Shown here: piece by piece, positions 1 to 9,205 of the stretch
How positions within the stretch are numbered: the first letter of the stretch is position 1
Layout of the letters: the number at the start of each line of letters is the position of its first letter
Assembly (NCBI RefSeq): GCF_019139815.1
Contig: NZ_CP077079.1
Location: forward strand, 3,410,001 to 3,474,000
Direction: 5' to 3'
DNA: 64,000 nt
From: Pseudomonas asgharzadehiana
Lineage (GTDB): Bacteria; Pseudomonadota; Gammaproteobacteria; Pseudomonadales; Pseudomonadaceae
The notes under the pieces: model-generated
The model's database searches: none
What the model was told of the DNA's origin: nothing
The model's input: only the letters and a program-made list of their open reading frames with translations
Translations under genes and position numbers: made by a program

Positions 1-38
1 CCGCTCAGCAGCAGGGCCAGAAGTACGGGGCGCAGCAT
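1..38 (-). CDS. N-terminus of a secreted or lipoprotein-type protein (cut by window edge)
   Basis: Reading leftwards from the ATG at 38 gives MLRPVLLALLLSG and then the window ends. A GGAGAG ribosome binding site lies just upstream on the minus strand. A basic residue followed by a leucine/alanine stretch is the start of a signal peptide, so the product is exported. Nothing of the mature protein is present, so no function can be given. Confidence 0.5.
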   Translation of the reverse strand, partial: MLRPVLLALLLS

Positions 39-90
39 GGGACTCTCCGTGTCGAAAAGGCGCGGATTGTCCCATGTTCTGACGGGTGCG

Positions 91-1230
91 TCAGCGCTTG
101 GCAGCCACCCGCCACACCCGCGCAATATCCGCCGCCCGCTCACTCAACAAACGCGGTGCTTCAGCGCACGCCTGTTCCAGGCTGGTGGGCCCTGAAGGCA
201 ACGCGAATGCGGCGTCGACGCCATGGGCGTACATCTGCTCGTAACCATCGCCCAGGGTGCCGGCGATGACGATCACCGGCACGCCGTGTTGCCGGGCGAT
301 GTGCGCCACACCGAAGGGCGTTTTGCCGCGCAGGGTCTGGGCGTCGAAACGGCCTTCGCCGGTAATCACAAGGTCGGCGCCGCGCACGGCTTGATCAAGG
401 CCGACCAACTCAGCCACGACCTCCACACCCGCACGGAACTGCGCCCCCAGGAAGGCTTTGGCGGCGAAGCCCAGGCCACCCGCCGCGCCGCTGCCGGGTT
501 CGTCGCGTACATCCCTGGGCAACACGCGGGCACAATGGTCGGCGAAATGGCCGAGCGCAGCATCAAGTTGCCTGACGTGCTCGGGGGTGGCACCTTTCTG
601 CGGGCCGAAAATCGCCGAGGCACCCTGGGGGCCGCACAGTGGGTTATTTACGTCGGCGGCGATTTCAAAGCGCACCTCGGCCAAGCGTGGGTCGAGGTGT
701 TCAAGACTCATACGGGCCAGGCGCGATAAGGCCAGGCCGCCAGGTGCCAGCGCTTGCTCCTGGGCGTCGAACACTTGCAGACCCAGCGCTTGCATCGCTC
801 CGGCACCGCCATCGTTGGTGGCACTGCCGCCAATCGCCAGGATGATGCGCTGGGCACCGGCATCCAGGGCCGCGCGGATCAGTTCTCCGGTGCCGAAGGT
901 GCTGGTGATGCACGCATCGCGCTGGCCGGGCGGCACCCGTTGCAGACCGCTGGCTTCGGCCATTTCGATGATCGCCGTGCGGCTGTCGGCCAACCAGCCC
1001 CAACGCGCGTCGACCGCCGCGCCCAGCGGCCCGCGCACCGTTTGGTGGCGCAGTTCGCCGTTGCAGGCGGCGAGCACCGAATCCACCGTGCCTTCACCGC
1101 CGTCCGCCATCGGGCATTGGATCAACTGTGCGTCCGGCCAGACCTGGGCCAGCCCATGGGCGATAGCCTGGGCGACGCCTTCAGCACTCAGGCTGTCCTT
1201 GAACGAGTCGGGGGCGATGATGATTTTCAT
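91..1230 (-). CDS. glycerate kinase (GarK/GlxK family)
   Basis: This 379-residue protein is a full-length type I glycerate kinase, which phosphorylates D-glycerate with ATP to give phosphoglycerate in the cytoplasm. It starts MKIIIAPDSFKDSLSA, the family's N-terminal signature, and contains CPMADGGEGTVD, the GGSATNDGGAGAMQALG glycine-rich segment and PGSGAAGGLGF. The ATG at 1230 has GGAG upstream; an in-frame extension to 1371 looks non-coding. The gene lies just downstream of, and on the same strand as, a CdaR-type regulator and near a divergent MFS carrier, so the three probably form one glycerate or sugar-acid utilisation unit. Confidence 0.93.
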   Translation of the reverse strand: MKIIIAPDSFKDSLSAEGVAQAIAHGLAQVWPDAQLIQCPMADGGEGTVDSVLAACNGELRHQTVRGPLGAAVDARWGWLADSRTAIIEMAEASGLQRVPPGQRDACITSTFGTGELIRAALDAGAQRIILAIGGSATNDGGAGAMQALGLQVFDAQEQALAPGGLALSRLARMSLEHLDPRLAEVRFEIAADVNNPLCGPQGASAIFGPQKGATPEHVRQLDAALGHFADHCARVLPRDVRDEPGSGAAGGLGFAAKAFLGAQFRAGVEVVAELVGLDQAVRGADLVITGEGRFDAQTLRGKTPFGVAHIARQHGVPVIVIAGTLGDGYEQMYAHGVDAAFALPSGPTSLEQACAEAPRLLSERAADIARVWRVAAKR

Positions 1231-1321
1231 GGGCTTTCTCCGGTTTTTATAACGCCCATGCTGCCAGCTGGCACCGGGATTGACGCCGGTCAGATGCACA
1301 AGTGCGGGTGAGCTTTGTTGT

Positions 1322-2437
1322 TCATTCCGACAAAGACTGGGGCAGCAACTGCACGCCGAGGTACAAGGCAAGCATGCCGTCCAGGGTCAACGGGTCGACG
1401 CCGCTGAGTTCCGCGATGCGCTCCATGCGATAACGCAGGCTATTGCGGTGAATGCCCAGCGCATCGGCGCAGGCCTGGCTCTGGCCGTCGTGCTCGCACC
1501 AGCTGCGCAGCGTGGCCAGCAGTTGGCCGTTGCTGTCCTTGGCCAGCACGTTGCGCAGAGGGTTGAGCAGTTCGTCGAGGGCATCATCGTTGCGATGGCG
1601 CCAGAGCATCACCGGCAGGCGATAACGGCTGAGCGTCAGCAGCCGCGAGTGCGGCAGCACATCGCGACCGTACGCCAGCAGGTCACCGACGCGTCGGTAG
1701 CAACGCCGCAGGCCGGGCAAACCATTGGCTTGCCCGCCCACGGCCACCCGCAGGATCGTCCAACCTTGAGCGTCGAGCTTCTCCAGCAGGCGCAGGTTGT
1801 CCACCTGAACGGCCGCCGGCCGGCACCACAACAGCGAAAACTGCGCTGAGCTGACGCACCAACTGTCCGGGTAACGCGAGGTCAGCCAGGTGCTCAAGGC
1901 TTCCGCCGATTGGCCAGGGCCCAGCTCGAACAGGTAAGGCGTGCGCGCCAGTTGCGGTTTGAGCCCCAGTTGCTGGGCTTCATCGACCAGGCGCGGTGAG
2001 TCGCCGGTGTCGGCCAGCAGCAATGCCAGCAGGTCATCGCAACGCTGGCGCCGCCAGTGCTGCTCGGCTTGCTGGTGACGATGGCTGACCAGCATTTCGG
2101 CGGTCATGCGCACCAGTTCGGCATACGTGCGCAGCAACTCCGGCTCGCCGGTGATGCCCAGCACGCCGATCAGGCGCTGATCGTGCATCAGCGGCAGGTT
2201 GATACCCGGCTGCACGCCCTTGAGGTGCTTGGCGGTCTGGCCGTCGATTTCCACCACGCGCCCATTGGCCAGCACCAGTTGCGCCCCCTCATGGCGGGTG
2301 TTGATGCGCTCGGCTTCACCGCTGCCCAGGATCAGCCCCTGGCTGTCCATGACGTTGACGTTGTAGGGCAAAATCGCCATGGTCCGATCGACGATATCCT
2401 GCGCCAGGTCATGATCCAGCTCGAACACGGGGGCCAT
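1322..2437 (-). CDS. cdaR: CdaR/SdaR-type sugar diacid regulator
   Basis: The 371-residue product matches the CdaR architecture. An N-terminal sugar-diacid recognition domain (residues 1-135, beginning MAPVFELDHDLAQDIVDRTM, with GVLGITGEP near 95) is followed by a central GGDEF-like region and a C-terminal PucR-type helix-turn-helix (ALGIHRNSLRYRMERIAELSG near 335). CdaR proteins activate glucarate, galactarate or glycerate genes when the acid binds. The gene sits between glycerate kinase and a divergent MFS carrier, which are its likely targets. The inducer cannot be read from the sequence. Confidence 0.88.
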   Translation of the reverse strand: MAPVFELDHDLAQDIVDRTMAILPYNVNVMDSQGLILGSGEAERINTRHEGAQLVLANGRVVEIDGQTAKHLKGVQPGINLPLMHDQRLIGVLGITGEPELLRTYAELVRMTAEMLVSHRHQQAEQHWRRQRCDDLLALLLADTGDSPRLVDEAQQLGLKPQLARTPYLFELGPGQSAEALSTWLTSRYPDSWCVSSAQFSLLWCRPAAVQVDNLRLLEKLDAQGWTILRVAVGGQANGLPGLRRCYRRVGDLLAYGRDVLPHSRLLTLSRYRLPVMLWRHRNDDALDELLNPLRNVLAKDSNGQLLATLRSWCEHDGQSQACADALGIHRNSLRYRMERIAELSGVDPLTLDGMLALYLGVQLLPQSLSE

Positions 2438-2603
2438 CTCCTCGAAAAAAGTCCTGCACGGCAGGGTTGTTCATCGGCACAGCGCAAAGCCGGCTTGTCT
2501 GTGCGCGAGCACAAAGACAGCACCCCGCCGCGTGGCCGAGACTCGTTGGGCGATCAACGTTACCCGCGCATCGCGCAAAATCATAATAAATAGAGAGAAC
2601 GCC

Positions 2604-3914
2604 ATGTCACAGAGCGCCGCTGCCCCACTGACCACCGATGACGATAAAAACGCCATCTACAAGCGCATTACCCTGCGCCTGATCCCGTTCATTTTCATCT
2701 GCTATCTGTTCAACTACCTCGACCGGGTCAACGTTGGCTTTGCCAAGTTGCAGATGCTCGATGCACTGAAGTTCAGCGAAACCGTGTACGGCCTGGGAGC
2801 CGGGATCTTCTTTATCGGCTACGTGCTGTGCGGCGTGCCGAGCAACCTGGCGCTGACCCGGTTCGGTCCACGTCGCTGGATTGCCTTGATGATGATCGTG
2901 TGGGGCACCCTGTCCACCTGCCTGTTGTTCGTGACCACGCCGACGCATTTCTACACCCTGCGCCTGTTTACCGGTGCCGCCGAAGCCGGGTTCTTCCCCG
3001 GTGTGGTGCTGTACCTTGCGCAGTGGTTCCCGACGTTCCGTCGTGGGCGGATCATGGCCCTGTTCATGTCGGCGATCCCGGTGTCGGGGTTGCTCGGCAG
3101 CCCGTTTTCCGGCTGGATTCTCAACCACTTCGCCGCCGGCCAAGGTGGCTTGGCCGGCTGGCAGTGGATGTTTCTGCTGCAAGGCATCCCGACCGTGATC
3201 CTCGGCGCCCTCGCCTACTTCCTGCTCAGTGACAGCTTCGCCAACGCCAAGTGGCTCACGCCGCACGAGCGCGCGGTGCTGGAAACCGACCAGGCCACCG
3301 ACCAGGCAAACAAACCCAAGGCCACCACCGACTCGCTGGGGCAAGTATTCAAGAACCCGGCCATCTGGGCCTTCGGGCTGATCTACTTCTGCATCCAGAG
3401 CGGTGTGTACGCGATCAACTTCTGGTTGCCGTCGATCATCAAGAACCTGGGGTTCAGCGATAACCTGGTGATTGGCTGGCTCAGTGCGGTCCCTTACCTG
3501 CTGGCGGCGGTATTCATGTTGCTGGTGGGGCGTTCCGCCGACTTGCGCAAAGAGCGTCGCTGGCACTTGGTGGTGCCGATGTTGATGGGCGCCATTGGCT
3601 TGGTGATCGCGGTGAATTTCGCCACTACGCCGGCGCTCGCCATCCTCGGGCTGACTATCGCCACCATGGGCGCCCTCACCGGCCTGCCGATGTTCTGGCC
3701 GGTGCCTACCGCCATGCTCAGCGCGGGCGCGGCGGCCGGTGGGTTGGCGCTGATCAACTCCATGGGCCAGATGGCCGGCTTCCTCAGCCCGTATATCGTC
3801 GGTTTCGTGAAGGATGCCACCGGGTCCACGGATATGGCGCTTTACCTGCTGGCCGCAGTGATTGTGGCCGGCAGTGTGTTGGCATTGCGGATGACGCGCA
3901 GCCTCAACGCCTGA
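2604..3914 (+). CDS. MFS transporter, anion:cation symporter family (sugar acid/glycerate uptake)
   Basis: This 436-residue inner-membrane carrier has about 12 hydrophobic segments. It opens with an ACS-family signature (RITLRLIPFIFICYLFNYLD, then RVNVGFA), as in glucarate, galactarate and tartrate porters such as GudP. The ATG at 2604 follows GAGAGAACGCC; the reading frame is open upstream but without a ribosome site. Divergence from cdaR across about 165 bp, with glycerate kinase beyond, points to import of D-glycerate or an aldarate. The exact substrate is an inference. Confidence 0.85.
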   Translation: MSQSAAAPLTTDDDKNAIYKRITLRLIPFIFICYLFNYLDRVNVGFAKLQMLDALKFSETVYGLGAGIFFIGYVLCGVPSNLALTRFGPRRWIALMMIVWGTLSTCLLFVTTPTHFYTLRLFTGAAEAGFFPGVVLYLAQWFPTFRRGRIMALFMSAIPVSGLLGSPFSGWILNHFAAGQGGLAGWQWMFLLQGIPTVILGALAYFLLSDSFANAKWLTPHERAVLETDQATDQANKPKATTDSLGQVFKNPAIWAFGLIYFCIQSGVYAINFWLPSIIKNLGFSDNLVIGWLSAVPYLLAAVFMLLVGRSADLRKERRWHLVVPMLMGAIGLVIAVNFATTPALAILGLTIATMGALTGLPMFWPVPTAMLSAGAAAGGLALINSMGQMAGFLSPYIVGFVKDATGSTDMALYLLAAVIVAGSVLALRMTRSLNA

Positions 3915-3924
3915 TGCGGTCAGT

Positions 3925-3949
3925 GTGGGAGGGCTTTGCGCCCTCCCAC
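3925..3949. terminator. GTGGGAGGG/CCCTCCCAC hairpin between convergent genes
   Basis: Nine-base-pair perfect arms surround a 7-base loop (CTTTGCG), lying between the ends of the MFS gene and the convergent SDR gene. There is no T-tract. The core resembles the REP-type palindromes common in P. fluorescens intergenic regions, so it may be a REP element or a weak bidirectional terminator. Confidence 0.5.
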
Positions 3950-3962
3950 CGTGGAGGCGGTG

Positions 3963-4667
3963 TTACAGCAAGCCACCGCCGTCAATGTCGATTACGGCGC
4001 CGGTCATGTAACCGTTTTCCATGGCCAGCACATAGCCCGCCGCCACTTCCTCCGCCTGGCCTACCCGGCCAACCGGCAATGCGTTACCGGCCTTGGCAAA
4101 CATCGCCAGGCGCGATTCCTCGGCCAACCCCGCGTACGCCGGCGTATCAATGACCCCCGGGCTGATCACATTGACCCGACGCGGTGCGAGTTCCTTGGCC
4201 AACTGTTTGCCCAGTGCCTCGGTCGCGGCATTGATGCCGACCTTTATAAACTGGCCCGGCACTAATTTACGCCCCAGTTGCCCGGAGGTCAGGCTGATGC
4301 TGCCGCGCTCATCCAGAAAGGGCAGCGCCCGTTGAATAGCGCGCAATGCGCCCCAGAGTTTCACATTGAAATTGTCCTGGGCCTGCTCCAAGTCTGTCTC
4401 GCTCAAGGGGTTGGCGCGTACCGAAGGGCCAGACGTATACACCAAATGATCAAAATGCCCCACGCGTTCGAACAACCGTTGCAGGGATGCCGGGTCGGTG
4501 ACGTCCACCGGTTCGCTGCGTACGCCATCGTCGGTAGTGGACGACAAGCGCCGCCCGGCCAGTATCACGTGTGCGCCACGCACCATGGCCGCCTCGGCCA
4601 CCGCCGCGCCAATACCGCTGCTGCCGCCGATCACAATCACGGTTTTGCCGTTGAGGGGGGATGTCAT
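3963..4667 (-). CDS. SDR-family protein with altered active site
   Basis: A 234-residue short-chain dehydrogenase/reductase fold. The nucleotide-binding motif GGSSGIGAAVAEAA is intact near residue 12 and the C-terminal ISPGVIDTPAY and MTGAVIDIDGGGLL segments are typical. The catalytic YxxxK is not: where the family has Tyr-x-x-x-Lys followed by AALEAL, this protein reads KVGIN followed by AATEAL, so Tyr is Lys and Lys is Asn. I checked this codon by codon on the minus strand. The ATG at 4667 has AAGGACC upstream. It is divergent from a LysR gene, which may control it. It may bind NAD(P)H without standard SDR chemistry. Confidence 0.85.
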   Translation of the reverse strand: MTSPLNGKTVIVIGGSSGIGAAVAEAAMVRGAHVILAGRRLSSTTDDGVRSEPVDVTDPASLQRLFERVGHFDHLVYTSGPSVRANPLSETDLEQAQDNFNVKLWGALRAIQRALPFLDERGSISLTSGQLGRKLVPGQFIKVGINAATEALGKQLAKELAPRRVNVISPGVIDTPAYAGLAEESRLAMFAKAGNALPVGRVGQAEEVAAGYVLAMENGYMTGAVIDIDGGGLL

Positions 4668-4768
4668 GGGAAAGGTCCTTGGGGTCGAAAGTGAGCGTTC
4701 ATCTTCCCAGCTTGGCAATCGCCGAAAAATCCCGGTAAAACGACAGGATCTTTAAAGGATTTTTATAA

Positions 4769-5671
4769 ATGAGCTCGATCCTCGACCTTGAAGTCTTTGT
4801 GCGCACGGCCGACACCGGCAGCCTGTCCGCCGCCGCCCGCGGCCTGGGTTTGACCCCAGCGGCGGCCAGCATTGCGCTCAAACGCCTGGAGACCCGCCTG
4901 GGCATTCGCCTGCTCGCGCGTTCCACCCGCAGCATGCGCCTGACCGAAGAAGGCAAGCGCTACCTCGACAGCGTGCGCGAGGCCCTGGCGGCGCTGGCCG
5001 AAGGCGAGCAGGCGCTCAAGCAGCAGAGCCAAGGGCTGACCGGCCTGCTGCAATTGGCTGCGCCGTCGGATTTCGGGCGCAACGTTGTGCTTGGCTGGCT
5101 GGACGAGTTCAAGCTGGAACACCCGAATATCCGCCTGCAACTGCTGCTTAACGACAGCAATGCCGACCTGTTCCGCGACACCGTCGACATCGCCCTGCGC
5201 TTCGGCGTGCCGAGGGACTCGAGCCTGGTGGCGCTGCCGGTGGTGCCGGGCCACCGGCGCATAGCCTGCGCCAGCCCCGATTACCTCGCGCGCCATGGCA
5301 CACCCACCACGCCGGAGCAGTTGGCGCAGCACAATACGCTGCGCTACATGCGCCAGGGCCGGGCCAGCAGCACCTGGTTCTTTCGCCAGGGCGACGACCT
5401 GCAGGAAGTTGAAGTGACCGGCGACTACTTGAGCGATGACGGTGAAATCGTGCGGCGCTGGGCCTTGGCCGGCCACGGTATTGCGTATAAGGCCAACCTG
5501 GATATCGCCCGGGACCTCAAGGCCGGCCGCCTGGTGCAACTGCTGCCGGACTGGCAAGGCGAACCCACACCATTCAACCTGATGTGCCCGCACCGCCTGC
5601 AAGTGTCGGAGCGGGTAAAAGTGCTGCACCGATTTCTACAAGTGCGCTGCCAGGCGTTGCTGAGCACGTGA
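4769..5671 (+). CDS. LysR-family transcriptional regulator
   Basis: A 300-residue LysR protein. The winged helix-turn-helix at residues 1-60 contains LEVFVRTADTGSLSAAARGL and LARSTRSMRLTEEG, followed by a periplasmic-binding-protein-like effector domain. The AALAEGEQAL linker is typical of the CrgA/DsdC-like branch that often controls neighbouring oxidoreductases. It is divergent from the SDR gene (about 100 bp apart) and followed on the same strand by an aldo/keto reductase; both are plausible targets. The effector is unknown. Confidence 0.9.
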   Translation: MSSILDLEVFVRTADTGSLSAAARGLGLTPAAASIALKRLETRLGIRLLARSTRSMRLTEEGKRYLDSVREALAALAEGEQALKQQSQGLTGLLQLAAPSDFGRNVVLGWLDEFKLEHPNIRLQLLLNDSNADLFRDTVDIALRFGVPRDSSLVALPVVPGHRRIACASPDYLARHGTPTTPEQLAQHNTLRYMRQGRASSTWFFRQGDDLQEVEVTGDYLSDDGEIVRRWALAGHGIAYKANLDIARDLKAGRLVQLLPDWQGEPTPFNLMCPHRLQVSERVKVLHRFLQVRCQALLST

Positions 5672-5754
5672 AGAAATGCGCACGGGGCTTGTTCCAGAGC
5701 CTCTGAGTCTGGTATTGCATGACGCTCACGTTTCCCAGACTTGAGGAGCTTTGC

Positions 5755-6765
5755 ATGATTTACCGCACATTGGGCCAGTCCGGGTTGAAGGTCAGCGCCC
5801 TGACCCTGGGCACCATGATGTTTGGCGAACAGACCAACACCGAGGACTCGCTGCGCATCATCGACAAGGCCTGGGACCAAGGCATCAATTTTATCGACAC
5901 GGCCGACGTATACACCGGCGGCCGCTCCGAAGAACTGGTCGGCGAAGCCATTGCCCGCCAGCGCCAGGATTGGGTGGTGGCGTCCAAAGTCGGCTTCGGC
6001 CCGCCCGACGGCTTACCCAACCGCAGCGGTTTGAGCCGCAAGCGCATTTTCAATGCCATTGAAGCCAGCCTGACCCGGCTCGACACCGACTACCTGGACA
6101 TCTATTACCTGCATCGCGAAGACCACGCCACGCCGCTGGAGGTCACTGTATCGGCCATCGGCGACCTGATTCGCCAGGGCAAGATCCGCTATTGGGGCCT
6201 GTCCAACTATCGCGGCTGGCGCATCGCCGAGGTCATCCGCGTGGCCGAGCGCCTGGGCGTGGATAAACCGGTGATCAGCCAGCCGCTGTACAACATCGTC
6301 AATCGCCAGGCCGAGGTGGAACAGATCACCGCTGCGGCGGCGTATGGCCTGGGGGTGGTGCCCTATAGCCCGCTGGCCCGGGGCGTGCTCAGCGGCAAAT
6401 ATGCGCCGGATGTGACCCCGCAAGCGGGCAGCCGCGCCGCGCGCCAGGACAAACGCATCCTTGAAACCGAATGGCGTGTGGAGTCGTTGCGCATTGCCCA
6501 GCAGATTCAGGAGTACGCCCAAGCGCGCGGCGTGGGGGTTGTGGAGTTCGCGATCGCCTGGGTACTGAACAACGCGGCGGTGAGTTCGGCGATCGTCGGG
6601 CCGCGCACCGAGGCGCAGTGGGACGCCTACACGGGGGCGCTGGGCGTGAAGATCACGGCGCAGGATGAAGCGTTTATCGATTCGTTGGTCACACCGGGGC
6701 ATTCGTCCACGCCGGGGTTCAATGATGTGAGCCACTTTGTCTCGGGCCGGGCGGCGTACGCCTAG
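5755..6765 (+). CDS. aldo/keto reductase
   Basis: This 336-residue protein has the TIM-barrel aldo/keto reductase pattern and probably reduces an aldehyde or ketone with NADPH in the cytosol. The catalytic tetrad is visible: Asp and Tyr in DTADVYTGGRSEELVGEA, Lys in WVVASKVGF and His in IYYLHREDH. C-terminal cofactor residues lie near AIVGPRTEAQ. The ATG at 5755 is preceded by GAGGAGC, better than the in-frame ATG at 5719. It lies 83 bp after the LysR gene. The substrate is not predictable. Confidence 0.9.
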   Translation: MIYRTLGQSGLKVSALTLGTMMFGEQTNTEDSLRIIDKAWDQGINFIDTADVYTGGRSEELVGEAIARQRQDWVVASKVGFGPPDGLPNRSGLSRKRIFNAIEASLTRLDTDYLDIYYLHREDHATPLEVTVSAIGDLIRQGKIRYWGLSNYRGWRIAEVIRVAERLGVDKPVISQPLYNIVNRQAEVEQITAAAAYGLGVVPYSPLARGVLSGKYAPDVTPQAGSRAARQDKRILETEWRVESLRIAQQIQEYAQARGVGVVEFAIAWVLNNAAVSSAIVGPRTEAQWDAYTGALGVKITAQDEAFIDSLVTPGHSSTPGFNDVSHFVSGRAAYA

Positions 6766-6790
6766 CCAGCCTCTCGGGCGTACTGGAAAT

Positions 6791-6815
6791 ATGTGGGGGT
6801 CGACAGCCCCCACAT
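6791..6815. repeat. ATGTGGGGG/CCCCCACAT hairpin
   Basis: A perfect 9-bp inverted repeat with a 7-base spacer 25 bases after the aldo/keto reductase stop. No T-run follows directly; a short GACC(T6)GGTC repeat occurs about 20 bases later. It may end or stabilise the upstream transcript, or be a REP-like element. Confidence 0.45.
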
Positions 6816-6951
6816 TCGATCTGGGTAAACCGACCTTTTTTGGTCATTTTCCGTCTCCCGCCCCAAAACAGCGCACCCTTTGCCGCTGAAAGCACCATAA
6901 TCCGCTCTCGATTCTCCCTGTTTATTTCCAATCGGCTTTCGCGAGGGCAGC

Positions 6952-7833
6952 GTGTCTAAAGGTGTTGTGTTATCGGTATCGGCCTCGGTGTTGTTTGCCG
7001 TCATGTATTACTTCACGTCGCTTCTCACGCCGTTGAGCGGCCTGGAGATTTTCGGCTGGCGCATGTTGCTGACCGTGCCGTGCATGACGGTGTTCATGAT
7101 CGTCAGCGGCGAATGGCGGCGGGTGCGCGAGTTGCTCTACGTACTGGTGGCCAAGCCTCGATGGATTGCCGGGGTAGTGCTGTCTTCGGCGCTGCTTGGC
7201 GTGCAGTTGTGGCTGTTCATGTGGGCGCCGCTGAACGGGCGCAGCCTGGATGTGTCGGTGGGTTACTTCCTGCTGCCGCTGACCATGGTGTTGACCGGGC
7301 GTCTGGTATGGGGCGAACAGCTGTCCTACCTGCAAAAAATCGCTGTGTTTTGCGCTGCCCTCGGGGTGCTTAACGAGCTGTACCAGGCCGGCGGTTTTTC
7401 CTGGGCGACGCTGGTGGTGATCATCGGCTACCCGCTGTATTTCATCCTGCGCAAATACCTCAAGACCGATCACCTTGGCGGGCTGTGGCTGGATATGGCG
7501 TTGATGCTGCCGGTGGCCTGGTGGTTTGTGCAAAGCGGCGAACAAGGCTTTGCGGTGATGGATGCGCACCCCAAGCTGTATGCGTTGATCCCCTTGCTGG
7601 GCCTGATCAGTGCCTCGGCCTTGGTGAGCTATATCATCGCCAGCCGTTTGTTGGCGTTCAGCCTGTTCGGGCTGCTCAGTTACGTCGAACCGGTGTTGCT
7701 GCTGGTAGTGGCCCTGTTGCTGGGTGAAGGGGTCAAGCCGGGGCAATGGCTGACCTATATTTCGATCTGGGTCGCCGTGATGGTACTGGTGTTCGAAGGG
7801 TTCAAGCACTTGGTGCGCCAGCAGCGGGCCTGA
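6952..7833 (+). CDS. rarD: RarD-type EamA/DMT permease
   Basis: A 293-residue inner-membrane protein with ten hydrophobic segments. It matches RarD, named for chloramphenicol sensitivity, in SLLTPLSGLEIFGWRMLLTV near residue 23, then GRSLDVSVGYFLLPL and LLSYVEPVLLLVVALLLGE. The transport substrate of the family is not settled. Translation starts at a GTG (6952) after GCGAGGG. The gene ends in a strong terminator shared with convergent hpd. Confidence 0.88.
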   Translation: MSKGVVLSVSASVLFAVMYYFTSLLTPLSGLEIFGWRMLLTVPCMTVFMIVSGEWRRVRELLYVLVAKPRWIAGVVLSSALLGVQLWLFMWAPLNGRSLDVSVGYFLLPLTMVLTGRLVWGEQLSYLQKIAVFCAALGVLNELYQAGGFSWATLVVIIGYPLYFILRKYLKTDHLGGLWLDMALMLPVAWWFVQSGEQGFAVMDAHPKLYALIPLLGLISASALVSYIIASRLLAFSLFGLLSYVEPVLLLVVALLLGEGVKPGQWLTYISIWVAVMVLVFEGFKHLVRQQRA

Positions 7834-7847
7834 TGCCCTGGCAATAG

Positions 7848-7883
7848 AAAGCCCGGCCGAGGTTGCCCTCGGCCGGGCTTTTT
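7848..7883. terminator. bidirectional intrinsic terminator rarD/hpd
   Basis: Fifteen-base arms (AAAGCCCGGCCGAGG and its complement) with a TTGC loop, followed by T5 on the plus strand and flanked by A-rich sequence on the other side. It lies between convergent rarD and hpd. Confidence 0.9.
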
Positions 7884-7887
7884 GCAC

Positions 7888-8964
7888 TTACTCGGCGGTC
7901 AAGACGCCGCGACGTACCTGGTCCCGCTCGATGGACTCGAACAACGCTTTGAAGTTGCCTTCGCCAAACCCATCATCGCCCTTGCGCTGGATGAACTCGA
8001 AAAACACCGGGCCCATCAAGGTTTCCGAGAAGATTTGCAGCAACAGACGCTTATCACCTTCGATGGACGAGCCATCCAGCAGGATGCCACGCGCCTGCAA
8101 TTGATCCACCGGCTCGCCATGGTTCGGCAGGCGGCCTTCGAGCATTTCATAGTAGGTGTCCGGCGGCGCGGTCATGAAGCGCATGCCGATCTTCTTCAGC
8201 GCGTCCCAGGTCTTGATCAGGTCGTCGGTGAGGAATGCCACGTGCTGGATGCCTTCACCGTTGAACTGCATCAGGAACTCTTCGATCTGCCCGGCGCCCT
8301 TGGACGACTCTTCGTTCAGCGGGATACGGATTCTGCCGTCCGGCGCGCTCATGGCCTTGGACGTCAGGCCGGTGTACTCGCCCTTGATATCGAAGTAACG
8401 CGCTTCACGGAAGTTGAACAGTTTCTCGTAGAAGTTGGCCCAATAAGCCATGCGCCCGCGATAGACGTTGTGGGTCAGGTGGTCGATGACCTTCAGGCCG
8501 GCGCCTTGCGGGTTGCGGTCCACGCCGTCGAGGAACACGAAGTCGATGTCATAGATCGAGCTGCCTTCGCCAAAACGGTCGATCAGGTACAACGGCGCGC
8601 CGCCGATGCCTTTGATCGCCGGCAGGTTCAGCTCCATCGGGCCGGTTTCGATGTGGATCGGCTGGGCGCCCAGTTCCAGGGCACGGTTATAGGCGTGCTG
8701 CGAGTCCTTGACGCGGAACGCCATGCCGCACACCGATGGGCCATGCTCAGCGGCAAAGTACGAAGCGATGCTGTTGGGCTCGTTGTTGAGGATCAGGTTG
8801 ATCTCGCCCTGGCGGTACAGGTGCACGTTTTTGGAACGGTGGGTCGCGACTTTGCTGAAGCCCATGATCTCGAAGATCGGCTCCAAGGTGCCCGGGGTTG
8901 GCGATGCGAACTCGATGAATTCAAAGCCCATCAGGCCCATTGGGTTTTCGTATTGGTCGGCCAT
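7888..8964 (-). CDS. hpd: 4-hydroxyphenylpyruvate dioxygenase
   Basis: The 358-residue length is that of Pseudomonas HPPD. The non-haem iron enzyme converts 4-hydroxyphenylpyruvate to homogentisate in tyrosine catabolism. The iron ligands are recognisable: His in [12 protein letters not shown], His in [11 protein letters not shown] and Glu in [20 protein letters not shown]. It starts [20 protein letters not shown]. It stands alone here; no homogentisate pathway genes are adjacent. Confidence 0.97.
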   Translation of the reverse strand: MADQYENPMGLMGFEFIEFASPTPGTLEPIFEIMGFSKVATHRSKNVHLYRQGEINLILNNEPNSIASYFAAEHGPSVCGMAFRVKDSQHAYNRALELGAQPIHIETGPMELNLPAIKGIGGAPLYLIDRFGEGSSIYDIDFVFLDGVDRNPQGAGLKVIDHLTHNVYRGRMAYWANFYEKLFNFREARYFDIKGEYTGLTSKAMSAPDGRIRIPLNEESSKGAGQIEEFLMQFNGEGIQHVAFLTDDLIKTWDALKKIGMRFMTAPPDTYYEMLEGRLPNHGEPVDQLQARGILLDGSSIEGDKRLLLQIFSETLMGPVFFEFIQRKGDDGFGEGNFKALFESIERDQVRRGVLTAE

Positions 8965-9205
8965 TTCGGCGCCTCATTCTTGTGATTAACGGATGTCAAT
9001 TGCCAGCAAGGATGAGGCGAACAGGTGGCGCGCAGGACAGGCCTCGCACGCTGCGGGCGAGGAAGTCACCAAAGATGAGGGGGGAACCGTGTCGCTTCAT
9101 GGTGTCATCAGTCTCTGACGGCCGAGGCTTGCGTGAGCGCAAGTCCATATTCTTGTATGCGTAAATCGATTCTACACAGCGTAACAGGGTTTGTCCGTAC
9201 TCTTA

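Noticed and set aside
3925..3949. CRISPR-like or tandem repeat units among the GTGGGAGGG-type hairpins
   Set aside because: The hairpins at 3925 and 6791 are single, differ in sequence and have no regular spacers; they are REP-like or terminator hairpins.
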